Source: a virus
Strand: one strand, 5' to 3'
IMG/VR virus record: IMGVR_UViG_3300028800_000023
Location: 1 to 44,122 of that record
Length of the DNA: 44,122 bases
Each line of letters opens with the position of its first letter. Position 1 is the first letter of the stretch. The position numbers and the translations under genes were made by a program. The notes beneath the pieces were generated by a model that saw only the letters and a list, made by a program, of their open reading frames with translations, did not search any database and was not told where the DNA came from. Positions 7,518-16,275 of this stretch are shown here, one piece after another.

Positions 7518-8039
7518 TTATCGCGCTACTCGAATTTCAGCGAATCCGTTTGCGTCAACTCCGTCAGTTGCCCACTCAGCTTGAGTTGCTGTCAAGGCAA
7601 CAGCGTTTCCACTGTCTGTTCCATCAGCACGGAAATCTCCGGGAACTGCGCCATTATTCGCAGTGACTTGAACGTAGACTACTCCGCCACGTGCAGGTGT
7701 TCCCGCAAAAACAGTGACCATCGCATAACCGCGCACCATTATGCCCTGAATCTGATCAGAATTAGGTATACCGCTGGCGTTAATACTATCACTGTTCGAA
7801 TCAAGAGCGCCCGCTTGAAAAGGAACTTCGCGAACCAAGATAGCGGCGAAATCTGTTGCGGCTTCGCTACCAGAAAATTGTTGAACTCCGCCGGTCACAT
7901 ACTTTACAGGAATACCGTATTTCGACGCGTATACTCCAGAATGTGCAATCAAACGCGCAGGTTCGACATTGCTTTCATCAGGGCGGGATACTGATCCGGG
8001 GAAACCGGCAGGTGCATTAAATTTATATGCTGGACTCAT
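7518..8039 (-). CDS. Structural cement/decoration protein
   Basis: The 173-aa protein has the compact beta-rich, Ala/Gly/Val sequence of phage cement proteins that sit between the DUF2213 protease gene and the capsid gene: PGSVSRPDESNVEPA, FAAILVREVPFQAG, a central IMVRGYAMVTVFAGTPARGG and the C-terminal WATDGVDANGFAEIRVAR. It carries a strong ribosome binding site (AAAGGAG). The role, capsid stabilisation, is inferred from position and general character. Confidence 0.8.
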   Translation of the reverse strand: MSPAYKFNAPAGFPGSVSRPDESNVEPARLIAHSGVYASKYGIPVKYVTGGVQQFSGSEAATDFAAILVREVPFQAGALDSNSDSINASGIPNSDQIQGIMVRGYAMVTVFAGTPARGGVVYVQVTANNGAVPGDFRADGTDSGNAVALTATQAEWATDGVDANGFAEIRVAR

Positions 8040-8058
8040 TGATAAACTCCTTTGTTAG

Positions 8059-9402
8059 TTATTTCGCCGCGTAAAAGGCAGCGTTTTTCTTGTTGATATC
8101 TTCGGCACTCAATCCCCCCGATTTAGGGGTTGTAAGGGACGATTTCTGAATGTCGAAAGTTTTGGAAGAGCCAAACGCTTTTTTACGTTCACTCTTTAAA
8201 ATTTCGCTTACACCAATAAATACGGAGTTCACCAACGCTTCGTTTTTCGAATCCAGCGCTTTCCCGTCAGTAAAACGGTGAATGAGTTCTTTTCCGTCAG
8301 TTGTTGCATAACAGGCTTCAAGGGCTTTTACTTTCGCGTCTTTCCCTTTTGCTTTTAAACCAGGAGCTAAAATTTCAATACGGGAAGCAGCGTCACCAGT
8401 CATTTCGGATTCTTCTTCCATGTCGTCTTCGGAACCGACTGCGCCACCTTCAGAAGGCTCTGCGTCTTCGCTTTCTTCCTTTTCTTCGGATTCCTCTTCA
8501 TCATCTTTCTTTTCGCCTTCGGCATCCTTTGCCGCTTTTTCCATCATGGCGTCAATAAAGGCATCACGGGCATCCTGCTTCTTTTTCTTTTCTTCCTCTT
8601 CGGCATCTTTGGCCTTTACTTCAACAGGCTTTTCTTCGTCTTTAGCGACAACTTCAGCAGGAGCTGCTTGAGTTGGTGCAGTCGAAGCATCTTGAGGTTT
8701 CATGGATTCCAAAAGTGTTCCCATGTCTTTCATCATGCCGCACATTTTATCGTAAGCGGACATTTCACCATCTTTGGTTTTGCCTTTGGCTGGTTTTTCT
8801 TCAGCCTCAGAAACAAGTGCTTTCAGTTTTTCCATGAACGTCATTTTAATTCCCTTTCCTTTGTGTGCTGCTGCACTGTGGTCATTAATTGCATAGGATT
8901 GACCCGCTCGCCCTTCATCCACAAGAGCCACGTGATTTCCTATAATACCTTTTTGAATTCCCCGACCGATTCCTGTTTCGATGTATTCCGCATCATAACC
9001 GCAGGAAACTTCTCGAACACCTGCTTTTACTTTGGCAATTGCATCAGCATCAGTAATCAGAATGTCGGCCATCAAATCGCTTTCGTTCGCACCAGTTCCA
9101 CGGCGAACGTTTTGAATGATTCCGCAAGTAAGTGTCTTCCAGTTCTTTGGGTCAACGAAATCATTCGGATGATAAATTGTAAAAGACTTTCCCTGAAAAG
9201 ATGCAATTGTTTCAGGACGAAAAACTTCAGCGGCATCACGCGTGACAATAACTTTTCCAGAGGCATCCGGTGGAATTGGTGTTTCGCCCGCCGCGTAAAC
9301 CATTTCACCAGTGCGCGCGATAGGAACATCCAAACAAATAAGATAGCCTTCTGGCGTTTCTGAAATGCGCTCTGATAGCTGAGATGTCGCGAAAAATTTC
9401 AT
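8059..9402 (-). CDS. DUF2213 prohead protease/scaffold fusion
   Basis: The 447-aa protein starts with a DUF2213 domain of about 180 residues: TPEGYLICLDVPIARTGEMVY, VFRPETIASFQGKSFTIYHP, VREVSCGYDAEY and GIIGNHVALVDEGRAG, the last being the protease-like core. From about 200 to 330 it is highly charged (long runs of E, K and D), a likely coiled scaffold segment. The C-terminal 100 residues form a second folded domain. Cutting itself and the scaffold during capsid maturation is the family role. It lies directly before the cement and capsid genes. Confidence 0.85.
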   Translation of the reverse strand: MKFFATSQLSERISETPEGYLICLDVPIARTGEMVYAAGETPIPPDASGKVIVTRDAAEVFRPETIASFQGKSFTIYHPNDFVDPKNWKTLTCGIIQNVRRGTGANESDLMADILITDADAIAKVKAGVREVSCGYDAEYIETGIGRGIQKGIIGNHVALVDEGRAGQSYAINDHSAAAHKGKGIKMTFMEKLKALVSEAEEKPAKGKTKDGEMSAYDKMCGMMKDMGTLLESMKPQDASTAPTQAAPAEVVAKDEEKPVEVKAKDAEEEEKKKKQDARDAFIDAMMEKAAKDAEGEKKDDEEESEEKEESEDAEPSEGGAVGSEDDMEEESEMTGDAASRIEILAPGLKAKGKDAKVKALEACYATTDGKELIHRFTDGKALDSKNEALVNSVFIGVSEILKSERKKAFGSSKTFDIQKSSLTTPKSGGLSAEDINKKNAAFYAAK

Positions 9403-9410
9403 TTATATTT

Positions 9411-10169
9411 TTATTGGAGCGATTGAGCTACCGGGGTTAAAACGAACGATAGCGAAATTAAAGAATTCGCTGCTGGGGCAACAGGCACGTACGCCGTGTT
9501 TGCTCCGCTCGTTGCTCCTAAAGTGGTAAGAATTAATTGTCCACCCGTGTTGTCTGCTGTCGCGACATTTAAACTCGGTCCACCAACAACTTCGATATGA
9601 CTAATCCCCGTTCCCGAAGGAGAAGGGGTAACAACGACGCCAGTTCCGGAACCTGCAGAAGCAGTGATCGCGGTGAAAGCTTGGCTGATTGTTGGTGTAA
9701 AATTGGTTGGAAGCCCTAAAGTCTGCCATTGGGTTGCTGTAGTTGTTCCCACATCCTTAATCACATAGACCTGGCCTAACGAAAGACCCGAAGAAACGTT
9801 TGTTGTAGAAGAGGAGCCAGGAGATCCAAGAGCATAGGAATCAGCTAGCCAGCCGTTATAACCTTTAGAGAATTTTACAATGATGAATCCAACTTTAGGA
9901 TTCGGATTCCCGGTTGCTGCGGTAGAATTGGTGTGCATATAAACTGCAGCGACTTTATCGCTTCCACCAACTGTTTCTAAACCTCTGATACCCAGACCAT
10001 TTGAGTTTGCCGGGTCGACGATGAATTTAACGCTGATGGCGCTTGAACCGCCAGTCACGAAGTTATTGGAAACTTCACCGAATTGATTTTTGAGATAAAG
10101 AGAAGGAACTGTTGCCGCTGAAAGTTCTAAACCTAAAACGAGTGCAAGGAACAGTAAGGTTTTTTTCAT
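9411..10169 (-). CDS. Exported virion-like protein encoded among head genes
   Basis: The 252-aa protein opens with a good signal peptide (MKKTLLFLALVLGLELSA). The mature part has a module seen in many phage structural proteins: LGQVYVIKDVGTTTATQWQTLGLP...SQAFTA, and a C-terminal NSLISLSFVLTP. It sits between the MuF-like gene and the DUF2213 gene, where decoration proteins are common, but a Sec leader on a head protein is unexpected. A 93-base gap with a candidate -10 box separates it from the upstream gene, so it may be transcribed separately. Confidence 0.8.
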   Translation of the reverse strand: MKKTLLFLALVLGLELSAATVPSLYLKNQFGEVSNNFVTGGSSAISVKFIVDPANSNGLGIRGLETVGGSDKVAAVYMHTNSTAATGNPNPKVGFIIVKFSKGYNGWLADSYALGSPGSSSTTNVSSGLSLGQVYVIKDVGTTTATQWQTLGLPTNFTPTISQAFTAITASAGSGTGVVVTPSPSGTGISHIEVVGGPSLNVATADNTGGQLILTTLGATSGANTAYVPVAPAANSLISLSFVLTPVAQSLQ

Positions 10170-10206
10170 GGTGAAGTGGTCCTCGAAAATTTTAAGTGAT
10201 TAAATA

Positions 10207-10212
10207 AGTATA
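10207..10212 (-). promoter_or_regulatory. Candidate -10 box
   Basis: The minus strand reads TATACT in the 93-base gap (10170-10262) upstream of the exported head-region protein. No convincing -35 box lies 16-18 bases upstream, so the call is weak. Confidence 0.25.
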
Positions 10213-10262
10213 GCTTAAATTGAGACTTTGGGGATTAAAATTTCTTTTGACAAGGAAAATCT

Positions 10263-11057
10263 TCACTCATCTTGAAAAACAGGTTCCGCAAAACACCGAC
10301 AATTCGGGAATGTTCCGGGATGGCCCGTCATTCCATCATCAAGTGTTGGCGGTTTGTCCCAAGAGAAAATCATTCCTTGAAGACGTTTCCCTTTATAAAA
10401 TTTGTGCGAATGCCGGACCGCTTCATCACCAGAGTTATGCCAGCGATACTGATTCGACCCAACACTCATCGCGCGTGATTGATTAATCGCGGCATTCGCG
10501 CGTGCTGTTTCGGTGCGAGCGATCAGCATCGCGCGAGATTTCGCGACTTCCGTAGAAAGACCTAATTGTTTTTGAAGTTCCTGAATAGTGTCGGTGTTGG
10601 CTTCGGCCCGAGTTCCTGCGTAGACAGATTCTAAAGCGATCTTCTGAGCACGTAGTCCCGCTTCTAATGGGATTGAGCGAATAAGATCGACCTGTTCGAA
10701 AAGAAGAGAAGCGGCAGTCATTCCTATTTCAGAATCACCAACGTTCTTTCGAATTAAAATCCCCATTGCTTTTGATTTCTGCTGATAGGCCCGTTTATTA
10801 CTTTTTAGAACTTTATCGATCATCCTAGAGGATTGAACAGTAGCCCACGGAGTAATCTTTTCGGAATAGCGCTTTAACTCTTCCATCATTTCTTTGGAGT
10901 TTAGGAGTTTCGCGCCATCAGTGTGTTGTTCGATGATGTGGCCAGAAGCTTGTGCGATTTTCTTTAATTGCCGATAGAACTGCTTTTCAGCGGCAGCCGA
11001 AGGTTTAAACTTTCCCTTAAAAGTTTCTTTACCGTCTTTTACTTTCCAGAAAGCCAT
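10263..11057 (-). CDS. Minor head protein, Mu gpF/SPP1 gp7-like
   Basis: The 264-aa protein has the characteristic MuF C-terminal domain: RAMLIARTETARANAAINQSRA near residues 175-195, YRWHNSGDEAVRHSHKFYKGK, and the cysteine-containing end PGTFPNCRCFAEPVF. The N-terminal half is helical. MuF-like proteins bind the portal and enter the head. It overlaps the end of the portal gene by 19 bases, the canonical portal-MuF pairing. Confidence 0.88.
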   Translation of the reverse strand: MAFWKVKDGKETFKGKFKPSAAAEKQFYRQLKKIAQASGHIIEQHTDGAKLLNSKEMMEELKRYSEKITPWATVQSSRMIDKVLKSNKRAYQQKSKAMGILIRKNVGDSEIGMTAASLLFEQVDLIRSIPLEAGLRAQKIALESVYAGTRAEANTDTIQELQKQLGLSTEVAKSRAMLIARTETARANAAINQSRAMSVGSNQYRWHNSGDEAVRHSHKFYKGKRLQGMIFSWDKPPTLDDGMTGHPGTFPNCRCFAEPVFQDE

Positions 11058-12655
11058 CGAGCAATGACTCCTCGGGGTTTCTCATCGGTCATTTTAGTGG
11101 GTTCCGCCTTTTCCTCTTTTAAAGGAATCGGCCCGTCTTTTTCTCCCTCAGATAAATTATCAGGGTTCTCATCAGGCATAGGCGGTAGCTCCTCTTCGGC
11201 TTCTTGAATCTCTTCTTCTGTGATAGCCCCATAGACACCGGTTTCACGGGAAGAATTTTTTAGTTCAATCATTGCAGTCTTCTGGCTGATTAAGCCCTGT
11301 TCATAAGATTTAGTGACTGCGTCTGTTGTAGTATTCGCGACTTCAGCTTTTTCTTTCGTAGTGAGCTGATAAAGAGGAGTGAACTCAAAATTAAAATCTT
11401 CAGGCGTCGGGGTTCCATAGACGGACCTCCAAAGAAGTTTATAGATTAACGATAATCCATTTCTCAGCTTGGATTCTTGTTTCGCCCGAATATTATCGTA
11501 GTACATGCGTAAATCTGAATCGCCCGAATCATTAAGGGCCGCCGGGGATTGCGACAAAAGACGTTTAAGCGGAACGTCAATCGCACCAGAGAGTTGTTGC
11601 CCTAATTGCAAAAGTAAATCGGAAAGACCCGCAAACGAATAGCTTGTGGTTTCTAGTTCATCATTTTTATCGATAAGAGTAAGACCTTCGTTCACCTGAA
11701 GGAGGCGCATCATGTCGAACATCTTTTCAAGTCCCTGCTGGGCTTCCCCGCCAGCCGCGATAATTTCTCTTAAGCTATCCACTTTAACGGTTCTTAAATT
11801 CGCCCGGTCCACCAATTGAGCTGCCGACATCGAGGCATTGTCATACCCAATAAGCCTATCCCACACGCGTTCGAGTTTACTTTCACCCCACATCATTTCA
11901 GTGATCGCTTGGAAAAAAGGTAACTCAATTCCGATAAAACGAATGACCCGACTATAATGGACATTTACGATTCCCGTATATTTCCAGGGTTGACCGTACG
12001 TCCAGTCCTGTCCTTCTGGCCCTTTTAATTTATCGCGATTCGGATCGTTTACTGGAGCACCAAGACTTTGAAGGGCGCTACTTACAATCTGGTACATCAT
12101 GGGTAAACCGATATTCGGGCCAAACGGAATAACGGGACTCATAATGGGGTTAAGCATCCACCTATCGTAAATCGCGATTCCTTGGAACTGCCCTTCTTTT
12201 ACCGTCTCTGGGTCTAACGGAGTTGAAGGGTCTTGACCTTCAATCATGATGACGCCAAGTGCGCCGCCGTAAAGGTCTCCCCATTTAATACCGGTACAAA
12301 TGGAATCCCAGATTTGAAGTTTTGTTTCTTCTTTTTTTAACTTATCTAGGTCTACCCCTTTATCACTGGTTGAAGGAATTGCCTTCGCGCGCGTCATGTC
12401 TTCAGCGACAGAATCCACCATAGCGCCAACAACCCAAGACCCGCGATAGGCTGCTTCAAGAAGAATGCGATTTCTGGTAACAAGATTAAAAACGTACGTC
12501 CCGTCGGACAAAGTGTTGTCGTTGTTTAATCCGATGCGGGATAAAAAGTTATCGTAGCCATCACGAGTGGCTACCGTCATTTTTCGCTTATCAAATACTT
12601 TTGTGGTTTTCGGCTGTGACTTTGCTGCTTTTTTAGAATGAGTTTTCTTTTTCAA
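11039..12655 (-). CDS. Portal protein (DUF1073/phage_portal_3-like)
   Basis: The 538-aa protein has the DUF1073 portal layout: DGYDNFLSRIGLNNDN at about 33, then YRGSWVVGAMVDSVAEDMTRA, WGDLYGGALGVIMIEGQ, and FAGLSDLLLQLGQQLSGAIDVPLKRLLSQSPAALNDSGDSDLRMYYDNI in the C-terminal half, followed by a charged tail. It starts at a TTG two bases after the TerL stop, with an AAGGGG binding site inside the end of TerL; an ATG at codon 26 is an alternative start. The dodecameric portal is the DNA channel and motor docking site. Confidence 0.88.
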   Translation of the reverse strand: MKKKTHSKKAAKSQPKTTKVFDKRKMTVATRDGYDNFLSRIGLNNDNTLSDGTYVFNLVTRNRILLEAAYRGSWVVGAMVDSVAEDMTRAKAIPSTSDKGVDLDKLKKEETKLQIWDSICTGIKWGDLYGGALGVIMIEGQDPSTPLDPETVKEGQFQGIAIYDRWMLNPIMSPVIPFGPNIGLPMMYQIVSSALQSLGAPVNDPNRDKLKGPEGQDWTYGQPWKYTGIVNVHYSRVIRFIGIELPFFQAITEMMWGESKLERVWDRLIGYDNASMSAAQLVDRANLRTVKVDSLREIIAAGGEAQQGLEKMFDMMRLLQVNEGLTLIDKNDELETTSYSFAGLSDLLLQLGQQLSGAIDVPLKRLLSQSPAALNDSGDSDLRMYYDNIRAKQESKLRNGLSLIYKLLWRSVYGTPTPEDFNFEFTPLYQLTTKEKAEVANTTTDAVTKSYEQGLISQKTAMIELKNSSRETGVYGAITEEEIQEAEEELPPMPDENPDNLSEGEKDGPIPLKEEKAEPTKMTDEKPRGVIARWLSGK

Positions 12656-12657
12656 AA

Positions 12658-14214
12658 CTATGTCCCCTTACCCAGTGCTTCCCATTGTTTTATTTTGTTC
12701 CCAGCTTGGAGCATGTCGTTTATCGCGTCAAGCATTGGGTCAATCTGGTCATCAAAGTCATGACTATCATCAGCGGTGAAAGCTTCACATTCGGATACGA
12801 AGTCGTTAGTATAACTTGCTTCTTCGGGAATGCATACTTGTCCGGTTTCGATGTAAGGCAACCCATCCATCACGCGCGTCAATTTATCTTTATTTCGTTC
12901 AATTGGTTTAATGGGAATATTGTATGGCGGCATTCGAAGGGTTTGAATTAACCCGGTACCTGAGGATTTATCTTCAACCGGCATTTCTCTGATTTGTCCA
13001 AAATTTAGAAGTTCCCGAGATTTACATTTCGCCCAGAAAGCAACCGCACGCTTTTGTAATTCCGGGGCTTCCCAGCGCCCCCGAAGAAGATCAATTAAAT
13101 AAATCCTTCCATCGACACCAACACCCCATTCCTCAAATACAGTGTAATCGTTTCGCTCTTTAGTCTTCTGAGCAGTATCGGCAAAAACTTTTCTAAACTT
13201 TATTTTAGGGAGAATGGAATATCGGGTAAACCATTCGCCTCGAATGATATTTCCACCAAGAGCCACTGGTGCCTGTTGATACTGAGAGGAAAACACATGA
13301 CGTGAGATTCGGGCGCCTGTCTGATCAACGCCTTCACCTCTTTCCATAGAGAGTAATTTGTTAAGCGGTTCTTTATACGGCCAGTAGGAAAATCGACCGT
13401 TATCCGAAATGCGGTTATCGACAAGAGTCTTGTACTTTTCCGGTAAAGTATCCAGATACTCTTCATCGAGTACTGCGGGAATTCGTACATGATGCCACTC
13501 GCCGTCAACATTGCCCCCTTGAATAAACCCGACGCAATCATTCTCCGCAATCCTTTGCATGACAAGGATCATCGGAGTATCGGGATTAGCCTTACGGGAT
13601 TGTACCGTAGTTAGGAGTTTTCTGTTTGCTGCGTCGAGTTTGGCTCGGGAGAACGCGTCTTCTGGCTTGATAGGGTCATCGATAAGGATAGCACCTTGAA
13701 AGCCACTCGCCATGTGACCTGCGCGGAATCCGGTAACCTGGCCACCCAACGCAGTCGCATACACTCCCCCAGCCGGGTGACCGTCAACAAGAACATTCCA
13801 TCTTTTCTTTGCTTTTGCATCGTCTGCTATCCTTAATGGCCAGAATTCTTGATAGGGGTCTGATGTGACAATTTCTCTAGCTGTCGCGGAGTTGAGGGAA
13901 GCGAGTGAATCGGACCCGGATAAATGTAAAAACCTGGCTCTTGGATTGATCGCCAAACCTCGGGCAATAAAGTTAATAACAACCAACTCCGTTTTACTCG
14001 ATCCAGGACTGACTGTAATCGCGACATTCTTTTTCCTCCCCGCAATAACGTCGTCGACGATATCACCAATCAAAAGATGATGCCAGTTCACTTTGAATTT
14101 GATGCCTTGTCGTTGCCTAAAGAAGTAGCGAGAGAAATAGAGATGCTCTTTCTCACATTTGATTTTACGAAACGCTGTTTTTACTTCCTCTATGTCGGGG
14201 ATAGTTTCAGACAC
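12658..14214 (-). CDS. Terminase large subunit (TerL)
   Basis: The 518-aa protein has ATPase and nuclease domains. A Walker A-like motif is at about 69-76 (SPGSSKTE) and a Walker B at about 176-181 (ILIDDP). The C-terminal RNase H-like nuclease begins near [21 protein letters not shown] with [17 protein letters not shown], and acidic residues recur in the final [17 protein letters not shown]. It starts at a GTG that overlaps the end of the small zinc-finger-like gene, so translation is probably coupled. It drives DNA packaging with TerS and the portal. Confidence 0.92.
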   Translation of the reverse strand: MSETIPDIEEVKTAFRKIKCEKEHLYFSRYFFRQRQGIKFKVNWHHLLIGDIVDDVIAGRKKNVAITVSPGSSKTELVVINFIARGLAINPRARFLHLSGSDSLASLNSATAREIVTSDPYQEFWPLRIADDAKAKKRWNVLVDGHPAGGVYATALGGQVTGFRAGHMASGFQGAILIDDPIKPEDAFSRAKLDAANRKLLTTVQSRKANPDTPMILVMQRIAENDCVGFIQGGNVDGEWHHVRIPAVLDEEYLDTLPEKYKTLVDNRISDNGRFSYWPYKEPLNKLLSMERGEGVDQTGARISRHVFSSQYQQAPVALGGNIIRGEWFTRYSILPKIKFRKVFADTAQKTKERNDYTVFEEWGVGVDGRIYLIDLLRGRWEAPELQKRAVAFWAKCKSRELLNFGQIREMPVEDKSSGTGLIQTLRMPPYNIPIKPIERNKDKLTRVMDGLPYIETGQVCIPEEASYTNDFVSECEAFTADDSHDFDDQIDPMLDAINDMLQAGNKIKQWEALGKGT

Positions 14215-14338
14215 GTATTTTTACTGTAACCGAAGGTAAGCCATTAGATACCCGAGCCTTAATAGCTCCACATTTCTCGCAAACTAAACAAGAAAGCCCG
14301 GCTACACTCTTCAACCAAACATGCTCGCAATTCTTCAT
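14207..14338 (-). CDS. 43-aa zinc-finger-like protein between TerS and TerL
   Basis: This short reading frame encodes 43 residues beginning [20 protein letters not shown] and continuing EKCGAIKAR. The pairs C4/H6 and C20/C23 form a C-x-H...C-x2-C arrangement that could bind one zinc ion. Its ATG overlaps the TerS stop (ATGA) and its stop overlaps the TerL GTG start in a different frame. Such tight double coupling strongly suggests a real gene. It could be a DNA-binding or regulatory partner of the terminase; no homologue is recalled. Confidence 0.7.
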   Translation of the reverse strand: MKNCEHVWLKSVAGLSCLVCEKCGAIKARVSNGLPSVTVKIRV

Positions 14339-14748
14339 ACGTCTTCCTCTATTTCCAAAAGCGCTTGGCGTGCTATCTCGGGAGGAATAACTTTCACCTG
14401 GTGTTGAACGTCAACCAGACCATTGATGTTTAAGTTCTTAGGAATTTCCCCGACAATTCTAGCAGCAAAGCGTTCAAGGACCGAAGGGTCACCGTCTTTG
14501 ATTGCCCTAAGAATTGCAGTCGCAACTCCTACTTCTAATGCCGAGGTATCCGGGTTCGTCGCTAAATCTTTTAACGCCTGAACATTTCCAGTCAGAGCGG
14601 TTTCAATTACTTTTTGTAAAGAGTGAAGGGTTAATTTACGAAGTGCTTTTTGTTCCGGTGATAAAGGCGGACGACCTTTCGGATTTCCTGAAGGCGCACC
14701 TTCTTTAAACTGATGTGGTTTTAAATGGTCTGTTCGTCTTTTAGCCAT
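14335..14748 (-). CDS. Terminase small subunit-like protein (DUF5681-type N-terminus)
   Basis: The 137-aa protein begins with a basic stretch, HQFKEGAPSGNPKGRPPLSPEQKALRK, the 'F..G.SGNP.GRP' signature of DUF5681 proteins that occur next to large terminases. The middle is helical, and IVGEIPKNLNINGLVDVQHQV resembles the C-terminal part of small terminases. It is placed just upstream of the zinc-finger-like gene and TerL. It would recognise phage DNA for packaging; assignment rests on position and N-terminal motif. Confidence 0.78.
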   Translation of the reverse strand: MAKRRTDHLKPHQFKEGAPSGNPKGRPPLSPEQKALRKLTLHSLQKVIETALTGNVQALKDLATNPDTSALEVGVATAILRAIKDGDPSVLERFAARIVGEIPKNLNINGLVDVQHQVKVIPPEIARQALLEIEEDV

Positions 14749-15922
14749 GACGGTTTTTAGACAGTTTAACCGCTTTTTTACCCGTAAACTTTTCCCAGCG
14801 GTCTATGATGACTTGGCAGTACTGTGGGTCTATTTCCATGCCGTAGCATTTACGGTTTGTTTTCTCGCAAGCGATGAGGGTGGTTCCGGAACCGAGATAG
14901 AGGTCTACTATTAGTTTGGCGTCTTTACCCCATTTTTCAAAGAACCATTCACAAAGCTGTGCGGGTTTTTGGGTTGGGTGTACTTTTTCTTTGTCGTGCC
15001 CAAATGTCCCGCGCCCAAAGATTCGAGCCATAACTTTCTTGTGTTTAGCCTTAGACCAGCACATCTCATAGGCGTTACCAATCATCTTATCTGCTGATTC
15101 ATTCCCGTTGTTTTTATCCCAAACAATCATGGTGCCTAATGGAAGCTTGTCACAATAATAGTCGCCGCCCCACATAAAAATCTCTTTGCAGTATTCAAAA
15201 AAACTTAGAATGTGTGCTGGATTAAATTCGCAGTCATCGCCCTGGACATTTCTATATGCTTTACCACCCTGTTTTGGATTTGTGGTGCTAGAGTTTCTTG
15301 AACCCGTTAATACGGAATAGTCCGTATCCAAATTCATCCCATACGGCGGGTCCGTAAACACCATATCGGCTTTCTCGCCGTTCATTAGTCGTACAACATC
15401 TTGTGTAGAAGTACTATCCCCACACAAAAGACGATGATTCCCAAGGCTGAACAAGCCGCCCCGTACAATAGAAGTACTTCGGGTTTTAGGCACACTGTCT
15501 GCATCACACAATCCTTCATTCGTTTCTTCTTTGAAAAATAGTTCACTCGAATCAAACATCGTTAAATCGAGATCGAAGTTCACATCTCTTAATTCAGTAA
15601 ACCACTCGGCGAGGATTTCTTTATCCCATTCCCCGCCGCCTTTGTTGGCCGCGATATTTGCAGCCTTTTCTTTTTCTTCACTCCAATTTACTTCACGGTA
15701 AGGAAACTCATGCCCCTGCCAGTGGACTTTTCCTTGAGTTATTTTCGCATCCTTAAATATTTTCTGTCTTTGATGCCCACCAATTAATCTGTCTGTTTTT
15801 CGATTGTAAACAAACCCGTCAAGACTTCCGAATTCTTTTAAGGATTTCTCGAGCTGAGAAAGTTTCTCCTCAGTAATTTTACGAGGATTTTTGGGATTAG
15901 GTTTTAACTGGCTGAACTTCAC
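14741..15922 (-). CDS. ParB-like nuclease domain / DNA methyltransferase fusion
   Basis: The 393-aa protein starts with a ParB/Srx-like domain (MKFSQLKPNPKNPRKITEE, RLIGGHQRQK; residues 1-100). The rest is an amino-methyltransferase: motif IV DPPY at 191-194 (MVFTDPPYGMN), then the AdoMet motif LGSGTT near 345 and CYGMEIDPQYCQVIIDRW. Catalytic motif before AdoMet motif indicates the beta class, N6-adenine or N4-cytosine. Start is GTG. It overlaps the TerS start by eight bases. It may protect phage DNA from host restriction; target sequence is unknown. Confidence 0.88.
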   Translation of the reverse strand: MKFSQLKPNPKNPRKITEEKLSQLEKSLKEFGSLDGFVYNRKTDRLIGGHQRQKIFKDAKITQGKVHWQGHEFPYREVNWSEEKEKAANIAANKGGGEWDKEILAEWFTELRDVNFDLDLTMFDSSELFFKEETNEGLCDADSVPKTRSTSIVRGGLFSLGNHRLLCGDSTSTQDVVRLMNGEKADMVFTDPPYGMNLDTDYSVLTGSRNSSTTNPKQGGKAYRNVQGDDCEFNPAHILSFFEYCKEIFMWGGDYYCDKLPLGTMIVWDKNNGNESADKMIGNAYEMCWSKAKHKKVMARIFGRGTFGHDKEKVHPTQKPAQLCEWFFEKWGKDAKLIVDLYLGSGTTLIACEKTNRKCYGMEIDPQYCQVIIDRWEKFTGKKAVKLSKNRHG

Positions 15923-16019
15923 TTTCGAAATTCCTTTTCAAAATTTCTAACTTAATTTCAAATTCTTTTATTAAAAGTCCCAAGCAATCTTTGCAAGTCA
16001 CTCTTAATTCCGCAGCCAT
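15897..16019 (-). CDS. Possible 40-aa protein with a CxxC pair
   Basis: A short frame of 40 residues (MAAELRVTCKDCLGLLIKEF and on) overlaps the methyltransferase start by 26 bases. It has one CxxC pair and then a lysine/glutamate-rich helix. The ribosome binding site is weak. Position and overlap are typical of small phage genes, but there is no other support. Confidence 0.4.
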   Translation of the reverse strand: MAAELRVTCKDCLGLLIKEFEIKLEILKRNFESEVQPVKT

Positions 16020-16055
16020 CTTAAGGTTAAAGGATGACCGAAAGAAAAGATAGGG

Positions 16056-16229
16056 TCAATAAAAATCAGGTATATACGTTTTCTTTGGTTTGAAATTTAC
16101 ACCGGCTAAACGGAGCCATGCAGAAAGGTTACCTTGGGTATTTCGATCAGCGTTTGCTTGGAGTTTCTTAGAAATAGTTTCGTCAGCTTTTAGGACGATG
16201 AGTTTTACTTTTGGTTTCTGTCTTTTCAC
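16056..16229 (-). CDS. 57-aa basic protein, possibly ribbon-helix-helix-like
   Basis: A GTG at 16229 opens a 57-residue frame: MKRQKPKVKLIVLKADETIS, then helices with NTQGNLSAWLRLAGV, ending in PDFY. The strand-like 'VKLIVLKADE' followed by two helices with a 'NLS.WLR.A' phrase is reminiscent of small ribbon-helix-helix DNA-binding proteins. An AAAGAA stretch lies upstream. The 350-base stretch between the methyltransferase and the lipoprotein would otherwise be empty, which supports it being coding. Confidence 0.55.
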   Translation of the reverse strand: MKRQKPKVKLIVLKADETISKKLQANADRNTQGNLSAWLRLAGVNFKPKKTYIPDFY

Positions 16230-16275
16230 TTCTTTTTCGTTTTAGCTGTCAACAAGCTGCCTGTCGAGATATTTT

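Noticed and set aside
8301-8671. Two open frames on the plus strand opposite the DUF2213 gene
   Set aside because: Their Leu/Arg- and Ser-rich low-complexity sequence mirrors the charged repeats of the real gene on the other strand.
8668-9363. A 231-codon plus-strand frame opposite the DUF2213 domain
   Set aside because: No ribosome binding site and no recognisable domain; the minus-strand DUF2213 gene explains the sequence fully.
14741-15922. ParB partition protein indicating a plasmid-like prophage
   Set aside because: The ParB-like domain is fused to a DPPY methyltransferase and there is no ParA; such fusions are common in phages without partition.
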